Shown here: piece after piece, positions 57,279-64,000 of the stretch | Layout of the letters: the number at the start of each line of letters is the position of its first letter | Numbering within the stretch: the stretch's first letter is position 1 | From: Neobacillus sp. PS3-34 | Lineage (GTDB): Bacteria > Bacillota > Bacilli > Bacillales > Cytobacillaceae | Assembly: GCF_030915465.1 (NCBI RefSeq) | Contig: NZ_CP133267.1 | Location: 4,019,001-4,083,000 of the forward strand | Reading direction: 5' to 3' | Length of the DNA stretch: 64,000 nucleotides | Notes under the pieces: model-generated | What the model saw: the letters and a program-made list of their open reading frames with translations, nothing else | Databases searched by the model: none | Told to the model about the DNA's origin: nothing | Position numbers and translations under genes: made by a program

Positions 57279-58379
57279 CTAAGGTTTGGTAGTCGGAACG
57301 ATCAGGGAGGAAATTTGAAGTTCTCCTATAAAATCCTTTTTTGTATGGGTTCCAACTCCAGTATTTACGAAAGTAATCCGGTGTACTCCTCCGCTAAGCC
57401 CGCTAGTAACATATAAATTCCTCACCCTTTCAAAAGGCCACCAGGTAGATATGCTTGTGACGAATTTTCCATCAAGGAATACATCCATTTTTCCGCCTTG
57501 CTCGGTTCGAACTACCGTTACACCGGCCATTCGCCCAATAAATTCATATTCAATTGAATCGCCTTTCCTATTGCTCACATAATAGGGTCCATTCAATTTA
57601 AAGCCCTTTACGTAAGCGGGCTTTGTGACGGAGATAAAGTTTATATCAAGCCGGTTATGCTGCGGAGAAGGCAATTCAGTTTTAATCACCTTTTGTTTTC
57701 TTGTATTTTCACTTATTACTTTAAAGAGTTCTTTTGCATAAAGCTGGTACCCATTAGTATTCGGATGGACGAGGTCTCTTGTCAATTTTTCCGGCGGTAT
57801 AGCTGATAGCCGGAAAGGAATTCTCATATCGATATTTACTGCTTTGTAATGTGCTGACAAGCCTTTTATAACCCTTGCAAAGGGTTCTTGTTGAAGACAG
57901 CTTTCTGTAATCGTGATGATTTCAGCGTTAGGGTAATTCTTTTTTACGTCGTGCAGAAGCTTTTCATAATAATAGGAAAATTGGTTAGCCTTCATATACT
58001 TTCGGTCGTTCTCTCCAAAAACAATAAACGCGAGGTCAATATTCTTCCTTGGCTTTTCCTGCTGGAATTTTACAAGACCTTCAAATGCAGTTGCTCCGCT
58101 CTGGACGATTGAGAAGTGTTCACCCGATACATAATAATGATGATGCAGCATCGCTTCCAATTGAGAAAACCATGTGCCAGAAGGAGTTTCTGCACCTGAG
58201 CCTCTGCCGATACTGTCTCCAATAACGATATAGTTAAAATTCTGTCCGGATTGGATTTTTTGATAGAGGCTTTGCTCATTGCTACCCAAGCTTTTTGCCT
58301 TTGTAAGTCCATTTATATAAAAAGTAATGACTGAAATGATGAATATCGAAGCGATGAGAAAGGATAATTTTCTATTCAA
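57279..58379 (-). CDS. Membrane-anchored SGNH/GDSL hydrolase with C-terminal domain
   Basis: About 366 residues on the minus strand. N-terminal membrane anchor (FLIASIFIISVITFYI), then the SGNH core: VIGDSIGRGSG (Ser), VQSGATAFEGL (Gly), VFGENDRKYM (Asn) and RDLVHPNTNGYQLYA (Asp-His). About 120 C-terminal residues form a beta-rich region resembling a carbohydrate-binding module. TTG 58379 is preferred because an AGGAGG (58391-58396 in plus coordinates) lies 11 nt upstream; the frame is open to 58427 without a site. Probably removes acyl groups from cell-envelope glycans. Confidence 0.82.
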   Translation of the reverse strand: MNRKLSFLIASIFIISVITFYINGLTKAKSLGSNEQSLYQKIQSGQNFNYIVIGDSIGRGSGAETPSGTWFSQLEAMLHHHYYVSGEHFSIVQSGATAFEGLVKFQQEKPRKNIDLAFIVFGENDRKYMKANQFSYYYEKLLHDVKKNYPNAEIITITESCLQQEPFARVIKGLSAHYKAVNIDMRIPFRLSAIPPEKLTRDLVHPNTNGYQLYAKELFKVISENTRKQKVIKTELPSPQHNRLDINFISVTKPAYVKGFKLNGPYYVSNRKGDSIEYEFIGRMAGVTVVRTEQGGKMDVFLDGKFVTSISTWWPFERVRNLYVTSGLSGGVHRITFVNTGVGTHTKKDFIGELQISSLIVPTTKP

Positions 58380-58588
58380 TGAAGGTAAGGCCTCCTGAAG
58401 TAGTAGAATCTGTAAATAATCATACAAAGTGTACCGAAAAGACTTTTATATTAAAAGATGCCCATAGCACTATTTATATAATACGTTAATAACACGTATA
58501 AAAAAATGGGCGGATGCCCATGCAACATAAGTACCTATAACATATTGTAGGGAGGGGTAGACGAATATCACAAGGAGTGAAAGATATT

Positions 58589-58741
58589 ATGTATTATGGA
58601 TACGATACCTGCGGATGCAGTTCTCCTTACGTGGGATACGGATACGGCTGTGCAGTTCCTCGCCATGGCGGATTTGCCTTAATAGTAGTGCTGTTTATTT
58701 TATTGATTATAGTTGGTGCGAGCTGCTTTTCAACCTGCTAA
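58589..58741 (+). CDS. YjcZ-family sporulation protein
   Basis: 50 residues, too short for most ORF cut-offs. The Gly/Tyr/Cys-rich N-terminal half (MYYGYDTCGCSSPYVGYGYG) is followed by the hydrophobic helix GGFALIVVLFILLIIVGASC, the hallmark of YjcZ/SscA-type spore peptides. AAGGAG lies 10 nt before ATG. CATATTGTA at 58541-58549 matches a sigma-K -10 box (CATANNNTA), but a proper -35 is not evident. Confidence 0.85.
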   Translation: MYYGYDTCGCSSPYVGYGYGCAVPRHGGFALIVVLFILLIIVGASCFSTC

Positions 58742-58748
58742 AAAATGT

Positions 58749-58783
58749 TAAAAAACGCTCATTGCATATGAGCGTTTTTTTCT
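58749..58783. terminator. Terminator between yjcZ and the chemoreceptor gene
   Basis: AAACGCTCAT and ATGAGCGTTTTTTT form a strong stem with a short loop and serve both convergent genes. Confidence 0.85.
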
Positions 58784-58789
58784 TGCAGA

Positions 58790-60507
58790 TTAAAATTTAA
58801 AGTTTCCTACGAGCTGGCGAAGTTCTTCAGCCTGTCTGGAGAGCTCGGATGCTGCATTTGTTACTTGCTCCATTGCTGCAGATCCTTCTTCGGCCGCAGC
58901 TGCAGTCATTTCAGTATTAGTGGCCGTCTCTAAAGAGATAGATGTGACAGCATTAAAGGACGCAGATACATCTTTACTTAAACGAAGAGCTGTATCAATC
59001 TGGCTGCTCATTTCATTAATAACTGAAACGGTGTCGTCAATTTTTCCAATGATTTGGCTCAGCGAGCTGCTTGTATCACCGGCTGTTTTTACTCCGGCCT
59101 GGACCTCGTCAACACCCAGTAGGTTTTGAGAAATGATTTGGCTGACATCCGACTGGATTACCGTGACGATATTGGTAACCTCTTGTGCCGCCTTTTGGGA
59201 TTGTTCCGCGAGCTTGCGGACTTCATCAGCGACTACCGCGAAACCTTTGCCATGTTCTCCGGCCCTGGCTGCTTCGATGGCAGCGTTTAAAGCGAGAAGG
59301 TTTGTCTGGTTGGAAATATCAGTGATTGAATTAATGATATGATTTATCTCAAGTGATTTTTTACCCAGCGCTTCAATTGATTTAGTATTTTCTGAAATAA
59401 CCTTTTCGATTGACTGCATTTTCTGGCCTGAAAGCTGTACATATTCTTCTCCGCTGTTGGCTGCAGCTTTCATTTCTCCCGATACATTTTTCATCATACT
59501 TGCCTGATCATACAACTGGCTGGCGAGATTAGTTAATTGGTTCATTCTGTCAGCTGACTCTGTCATTTGATCGTTTGTATTGTCGGCAGCAGCTGCTACT
59601 TCACCCGTTGTTTCTGCTATAGAAAGGATCGTTTTTGACGTTTGTTCAGAAGAGGCGAAAAGTTCCTGGCTGCTGGCTGAAACGTTTTCAGCTAAAAGGG
59701 ACACTTGTTTTACCAAACCAGAGATTCCTTCAATCAGCTGGTTAGTGTCGTTTGCAAGCTTTGCCAGCTCATCCTTAGTGGTTATATTGATCCTTTTCGT
59801 CAGATCCCCGCCTGCATTTGCAATTTCGAGGATAGAATAACTTATTCTTTTTACATTCCTGCGGATATTCATAGACAATGACAAGCCATAAAATAGCGCG
59901 AGAATTAGGGCAGCCCCCGATAAAATGGAGGTAGCGATCCTTGCCAGCATCACCTGCTGATTAAGTCTTTCGATTGTTGCAACTGTTTGCTTCTGAAGTT
60001 TTTCATCAAAAATTCTAAGTGCCTCATTTAACTGCACATTCAACTGCCTGCCATCAGCTGATTCCACCATGGCAGATGCGGCGTCCTTGCCATCGTTTCT
60101 TCTTGTTTCAATTACCCGGTCAATTGATTTTAGCCATTTTCCGTATGTATCTTCAATGGATTTCCATTCTTTTAGTCTGCTAGGATTATCCTTTATCATT
60201 TCTTCGATATTTTCAAAATTTTTGTCTACCATACTTTTGCCATTTCCATATGGGCCAAAAAGGACTCTGCACCTGTTATCACAAAACCTCTTTCACCTGA
60301 TTCAATGTCTGAAATCGACCTGGCGAACAGCTGGCTTTCACGTTCGATTGCCATGTCTCGTTTTAAAATCGAGTCGAGTTCTTCTTTCAAAGCTTGTACA
60401 TTCCAAAATGAAACTGCATAAAGTGCTGTAATAACGATGATCAACGTACCAAAGGAAAAAATAATTTTCCCTCTGATTGTTCGGAAATACTTGAGCGCAT
60501 TGCCCAT
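58790..60507 (-). pseudogene. Methyl-accepting chemotaxis protein with CHASE3-like sensor, frameshifted
   Basis: Two minus-strand frames: 60507-60226 and 60232-58790. Part one: N-terminal helix (IIFSFGTLIIVITALYAVSFW) and start of a CHASE3-type sensor ([15 protein letters not shown]). Part two: the rest of the sensor, second helix ([18 protein letters not shown]), HAMP, and the signalling domain with the hairpin tip [37 protein letters not shown]. An A is missing in GCAAAAGTATGG near 60240; restoring it gives AKSMVDKN and about 573 residues. ATG 60507 follows GAGGAGGAAACATCA. Confidence 0.88.
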
Positions 60508-60667
60508 TTGATGTTTCCTCCTCATGCCTATGAAAATAAATATTTTTTTCTACTTATATCATAAAACACTACATAAAGCGGTACAAGGAAAATTTGAGGA
60601 TAATTGTCGAAAAATGGGAAGTGTTTTCACATTTTTAATAATAACTGTATTTTTCGAAAAGAGATAA

Positions 60668-60712
60668 AAAACGAACTATAAATAATGATTAGTGAATAAA
60701 GTTCGTATTTTA
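60668..60712. promoter_or_regulatory. Inverted PurBox-like pair
   Basis: AAAACGAACTAT and, inverted, AAAGTTCGTATT match the AWWWCGAACWWT consensus of PurR PurBoxes. Their spacing (24 nt between CGAAC and GTTCG) is about one helical turn longer than the 16-17 nt typical of B. subtilis, so function is uncertain. They lie just upstream of the promoter at 60714. Confidence 0.35.
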
Positions 60713-60713
60713 G

Positions 60714-60743
60714 TTGACTGACAGGAAGAAAGTTTGATATATT
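60714..60743 (+). promoter_or_regulatory. Probable promoter of the FAD-dependent oxidoreductase
   Basis: TTGACT, 18 bp and TATATT precede the start codon at 60785 by about 42 bp. Confidence 0.6.
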
Positions 60744-60784
60744 AACCGATGGCAAGGCAAAATGCGTCAAGGGGGAAATGGACA

Positions 60785-62248
60785 ATGGAAACAAGATATG
60801 ATGTGATTGTTGTTGGAGCAGGTGCCGGGATTTTTACCTGCTATGAATTAACGTTAAAGAGGCCGGGAGCACGGGTGCTCCTCATCGATAAGGGCCATGA
60901 TATTTATAAGAGAAATTGTCCAATTTTACAAAAGAAAATAGAGAAGTGTCCGCCAGCTGCCGGCAGGAAGGAATTCGCAGGCTGTTTGCCGGCATGTTCA
61001 ATCACGAATGGATTTGGTGGCGCAGGTGCCTATTCGGACGGGAAGTTTAATATTACAAGTGAATTCGGGGGCTGGATGACAGATTATCTTCCTGATTCAA
61101 CTGTCGTTGATTTGATCCGCTATGTTGATGAAATCAATTTAAACCACGGAGCAACAGAAAGTATCACAGATCCGCTTACCGACAAAGTAAAGGATATCGA
61201 GCGACGCGGCTATGCCGCAGGTTTAAAGCTTCTGCGTGCGCAGGTCCGCCACCTTGGAACAGAGCAAAATCTCGAAATTTTAAAAAGTATATATGAATAT
61301 TTAAAAAATAAAATTGACATGTCCTTCGCAACTGAAGTACAAGATTTAGAAACAATCAAAACTGAAGAAGGCCACAGGGTTACAGGGATAAAACTGAAAA
61401 ATGGAGAGACAATCCAGGCTGAAAAGATAGTTGTTGCACCAGGAAGAGACGGTTCAGCATGGCTGACAAAGCTCCTTAAATCAAGGCGCCTTCGTATGAT
61501 GAACAACCAGGTTGATATTGGAGTAAGAGTAGAAACGTCCAATATTGTCATGCAGGAAATTAATGAACACCTTTATGAAGGAAAGTTCGTGTTTAATACA
61601 TCCGTTGGAACAAGAGTCCGGACATTTTGCAGCAATCCGTCAGGCCATGTTGTGGTGGAAAACCACTCTGGAATAATGCTTGCAAATGGGCATGCCTATA
61701 AAGATCCCAAGCTTGGAAGCCCAAATACGAACTTTGCATTGCTGGTTTCCCATACTTTTTCAGAGCCTTTTGATAAGCCGAACGAATATGCACATGAAAT
61801 TTCACGGTTGGCCAACAGTCTTTCAAATGGAGGGCTGATTGTCCAGAGATATGGCGATATATTAAAGGGAAGAAGATCGACTGAGAAGAGGATTAAGGAA
61901 GGTTTTCTAGAGCCAACCATGAAAGAGGCTGTTCCAGGAGACCTCGGCCTTGTCCTGCCTTATAATACCCTTAAAAGCCTGGTTGAAATGACAGAAGCAC
62001 TCGATCAAATCACACCGGGGTTAGCCTCTGAGCATACTCTCTTTTATGGAGTCGAAGCTAAGTTTTATTCCGCCCGTCCGAAAATCAACAACCGTTTTGA
62101 AACGGAAATTAGTGGACTTTATGTTGGTGGGGACGGAGCAGGAATCACTCGCGGATTGGCACAAGCAAGTGCATGCGGTGTATGGATTGCCAGGGATATA
62201 ATTGAAAAAACGGCTGGAACACCAAGTCGGGAAACAGTTCTTGCCTAA
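60785..62248 (+). CDS. NAD(P)/FAD-dependent oxidoreductase, function unknown
   Basis: About 487 residues. N-terminal dinucleotide-binding fold YDVIVVGAGAGIFTCYEL and LLIDKGHDIYKRNCP, then FGGAGAYSDGKFN, a large middle domain, and the C-terminal FAD site ISGLYVGGDGAGITRGLAQASACG. Cysteines at CPILQKKIEKCPPAAG and GCLPACSI are conserved-looking. Related to the family of uncharacterised dehydrogenases that includes geranylgeranyl-reductase-like enzymes. ATG 60785 follows AAGGGGGAAATGGACA. Confidence 0.85.
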   Translation: METRYDVIVVGAGAGIFTCYELTLKRPGARVLLIDKGHDIYKRNCPILQKKIEKCPPAAGRKEFAGCLPACSITNGFGGAGAYSDGKFNITSEFGGWMTDYLPDSTVVDLIRYVDEINLNHGATESITDPLTDKVKDIERRGYAAGLKLLRAQVRHLGTEQNLEILKSIYEYLKNKIDMSFATEVQDLETIKTEEGHRVTGIKLKNGETIQAEKIVVAPGRDGSAWLTKLLKSRRLRMMNNQVDIGVRVETSNIVMQEINEHLYEGKFVFNTSVGTRVRTFCSNPSGHVVVENHSGIMLANGHAYKDPKLGSPNTNFALLVSHTFSEPFDKPNEYAHEISRLANSLSNGGLIVQRYGDILKGRRSTEKRIKEGFLEPTMKEAVPGDLGLVLPYNTLKSLVEMTEALDQITPGLASEHTLFYGVEAKFYSARPKINNRFETEISGLYVGGDGAGITRGLAQASACGVWIARDIIEKTAGTPSRETVLA

Positions 62249-62255
62249 GAAAGGC

Positions 62256-62280
62256 CTGCTGACCAGCAGGCTTATTTTTA
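62256..62280 (+). terminator. Terminator after the oxidoreductase
   Basis: GCCTGCTG and CAGCAGGC pair around a 3-4-nt loop, followed by TTATTTTT. Confidence 0.8.
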
Positions 62281-62319
62281 TGAGAAGGCTCTGTTATAAC
62301 TGAATGTTGATTTCACTGC

Positions 62320-62570
62320 GTATGAAAAATAAACGGTAAAATTCCGGCTAAATTGGGAAATACCCATATTTCCTTAAAAATAAGGGTAGTTTTTCCGTTT
62401 ATATTATCCTAATCTCTGGATTTCCTCTTATTTAGAGGAGTTAATCGGAATATTTCCGCTTATATCCGCTTCTTAAGCTCCCCCTATATACATTAGCAGG
62501 AAATTCTCCGCCTATGGATCCCATACCTACACAAAAATCGATACGGAGAAGGCGGAAATGGTTTGCAAAC
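62320..62570. repeat. Degenerate CCG-rich repeat block
   Basis: The gap 62281-62755 has no gene. Within it the motif TTTCCG(C/T)TTATA recurs (about 62394 and 62453), along with AACGGTAAAATTCCGG and CGGAGAAGGCGGAAATGG variants in the opposite sense. It looks like a decayed family of intergenic repeats typical of Bacillus genomes; the limits are approximate. Confidence 0.4.
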
Positions 62571-62593
62571 TTCTTAATGAGCAATCAAAAGCA

Positions 62594-62622
62594 AAATAGC
62601 AAGGTATAAACCCTTGCTATTT
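62594..62622. terminator. Isolated hairpin AAATAGCAAGG / CCTTGCTATTT
   Basis: A perfect 11-bp stem with a 7-nt loop (62594-62604 with 62612-62622). A T-run follows only 6 nt later, so termination is possible but not certain. Confidence 0.45.
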
Positions 62623-62755
62623 CTAATGTTTTTTTAATCTCTCTAGCCTTACATTATAGTGCAAAAAGGATTACATTTTGGTTTGCATTTTCCTGTGCAA
62701 ATTGACGTTTTGCGATAGGAAACGGAACCCGATAACAATAAGTACCTCTATTATT

Positions 62756-63055
62756 TTAGTTAAGGCTGTTTTCGTAAACTTTGTTGCTATTTAGAGTGAA
62801 TCAGATGGTTTATAAAGAAATTGATTGGAGCGAAAGGTGCGAGCTCCTCGAAAATGCTATCGCATTTCCTTCGTGCGGTGTTAATTCTAGTAAGCTGATT
62901 CAACGTCCTGCGGGAGCAGTGGGACAGGTGAGACCCCGCAGTCGCATTAGCGACGAGGAGGCTCACCGCCCACCCCGCGGAAAGCGAGCATCCTGAAGCG
63001 GAAATCAACTACTATTAAAAACAACAATCTTTTAGAAAACAGCCTTAGTTAAAAA
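62756..63055. mobile_element. MITE-like palindromic element of the Bacillus intergenic repeat type
   Basis: About 300 bp bounded by imperfect inverted repeats: TAAGGCTGTTTTC (62761-62773) against GAAAACAGCCTTA (63035-63047), extending outward with TTAG/CTAA variants. The interior has a strikingly GC-rich core (GTGAGACCCCGCAG, GCGACGAGGAGGCTCACCGCC, CCCGCGGAAAGCGAGCATCC) that I recognise as a core repeated in many Bacillus-type genomes. A stretch of about 60 bp (62850-62910) looks inserted into the usual core. Two ORF readings across it are not genes. Confidence 0.7.
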
Positions 63056-63193
63056 ACAACATTAAAGTTTAACATTGCTTATGAGAAAAAAATCCATTAA
63101 AAGGTTCGTAAGCTTTAAAAAAATCCCTCTCATTTTATTAAGAAATTTTTGGTAAAATGGTGCTTGTAACATAGAAACATAGGGGGAAGGATT

Positions 63194-64000
63194 TTGATAC
63201 CAAAGAGATTATTGCCAGGGGACGAAATACGTGTGATTGCACCTTCAAGAAGTATGGCAATTGTTAAGGGTGAGCAAGTCGAAATTGCCATTGGCCGTTT
63301 AAATGAGCTGGGCTTTACTGTATCTTTCGGCAAAAACGTCAATGAACATGATGAATTTTTCAGTACTTCGATAGAAGAGAGAATAGTGGATCTACATGAT
63401 GCATTCCGCGATCCTAAGGTTAAAGGGATTTTAACGGTTCTCGGCGGCTATAATACAAACCAGTTATTAAAAAATATTGATTTTAACTTAATTAAAGAGA
63501 ACCCGAAAGTTCTTTGCGGATATAGTGATATTACTGCACTAAGTTTGGCAATCTACCAAAAGACGGGGTTAACTACATACTATGGTCCTCATTTTTCAAC
63601 ATTCGGGATGAAAGCAGGATTTGATTATACTTTACAATCATTTATTGAAGCCGTAACCAATGATGCCCCTTATGAAATTAATCCTTCCGACACGTGGAGC
63701 GATGATTTATGGTTCTTGGATCAGAAGGATCGAAAATTTATCAATCAGGATGAATATCTTGTTCTCCAGGAGGGAGAGGCGGAAGGAAAATTGATGGGTG
63801 GAAATCTGTGCACATTAAACCTGCTTCAAGGAACAGAATTTATGCCTTCCTTTGAAAATACTATCCTATTTATTGAAGACGATAATGAAACACATACAAT
63901 GACGTTTGACAGGGATCTTCAATCACTTCTTCATCTTCCGGAAGCAGGCAGCATCAAAGGAATAATGATTGGAAGGTTTCAGAATGACTCAAAGGTAACT
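63194..64000 (+). CDS. LD-carboxypeptidase (MEROPS S66, LdcA-like), truncated by the window end
   Basis: Starts at TTG 63194 after AGGGGGAAGG and stays open to the end of the window. N-terminal LLPGDEIRVIAPSRSMAIV, ILTVLGGYNTNQLL (about residue 80), GYSDITALSLAIYQKTG with the catalytic Ser (about 112), YYGPHFSTFG and MGGNLCTLNLLQGT, FIEDDNE. The family removes the terminal D-Ala from muropeptides or acts in microcin C immunity. About 269 residues are present; a full-length protein is around 300-340, so the C-terminal catalytic Glu/His part is missing here only because of the window edge. Confidence 0.85.
   Translation, partial: MIPKRLLPGDEIRVIAPSRSMAIVKGEQVEIAIGRLNELGFTVSFGKNVNEHDEFFSTSIEERIVDLHDAFRDPKVKGILTVLGGYNTNQLLKNIDFNLIKENPKVLCGYSDITALSLAIYQKTGLTTYYGPHFSTFGMKAGFDYTLQSFIEAVTNDAPYEINPSDTWSDDLWFLDQKDRKFINQDEYLVLQEGEAEGKLMGGNLCTLNLLQGTEFMPSFENTILFIEDDNETHTMTFDRDLQSLLHLPEAGSIKGIMIGRFQNDSKVT

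Noticed and set aside
59133..59342. Plus-strand ORFs opposite the chemoreceptor signalling domain
   Set aside because: They are complements of the highly conserved MCP hairpin region and have no protein similarity of their own.
62781..62996. A 71-residue ORF reading MVYKEIDWSERCELL across the repeat element
   Set aside because: It lies in a multi-copy MITE-like repeat, has no ribosome site and its reverse strand is open too; it is not a gene.

Overview
The window looks like a chromosome segment of a low-GC, endospore-forming Bacillaceae bacterium (Bacillus/Mesobacillus/Neobacillus type). The evidence is a GerA-type germinant receptor operon, a YjcZ-family sporulation peptide, a ypmQ-ypmR-ypmS cluster, a tatC gene, and an exopolysaccharide (eps) operon laid out like that of Bacillus subtilis, with SinR-type operators and an EAR/epsC-type antitermination RNA between epsB and epsC.

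Layout. (1) 1-875: tatC with a terminator on each side. (2) 952-18193: the eps core. A sigma-A promoter with a SinR-like operator in its spacer is followed by epsA, epsB, a structured RNA, epsC, galU, epsD, glycosyltransferases, epsG, a PP-loop (QueC-like) protein, galE, a 49-residue ORF, epsL, a FemAB-like transferase in the epsM slot, epsN, and a sinR-like repressor as the last gene. (3) 18195-36270: a very AT-rich second module with GT2, GT4, GT-D and GT14 glycosyltransferases, a CDP-glycerol:glycerophosphotransferase with tagD, a pyruvyl transferase, a Wzx-type flippase, two deacetylase-LRR fusions and an acyltransferase. (4) 36271-39022: a GtrB-like/GT-C pair behind a perfect SinR-like palindrome. 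(5) 39023-40724: decayed IS3-family remnants. (6) 40725-43601: two phosphoesterases (one Tat-exported and frameshifted) and small ORFs, with two more SinR-like sites between them. (7) 43726-64000: higher-GC housekeeping and sporulation DNA, with DegV, a frameshifted sensor kinase, the gerABC operon, ypmQRS, a DUF4397 protein, an rsgA paralogue behind a probable ribosome-stalling attenuator, MsrAB, EIIA-Glc, DUF502, an SGNH hydrolase, YjcZ, a chemoreceptor, an FAD enzyme, a MITE-like repeat and a truncated LD-carboxypeptidase.

How the genes fit together. EpsC, EpsN and an N-acyltransferase should make a bacillosamine-type UDP-sugar that EpsL loads onto undecaprenyl phosphate. The glycosyltransferases would extend it, a flippase would export it and EpsG would polymerise it, under EpsA/EpsB control. 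Glycerol-phosphate, pyruvyl and acyl decorations are implied by the second module. Several hairpin terminators lie inside the long operon, so processive antitermination by the EAR-like RNA would be needed to express the distal genes.

Caution. About a dozen genes carry single-base frameshifts, mostly one base missing from a homopolymer, which suggests uncorrected sequencing error at least as strongly as gene decay. These genes are listed as one broken gene each.
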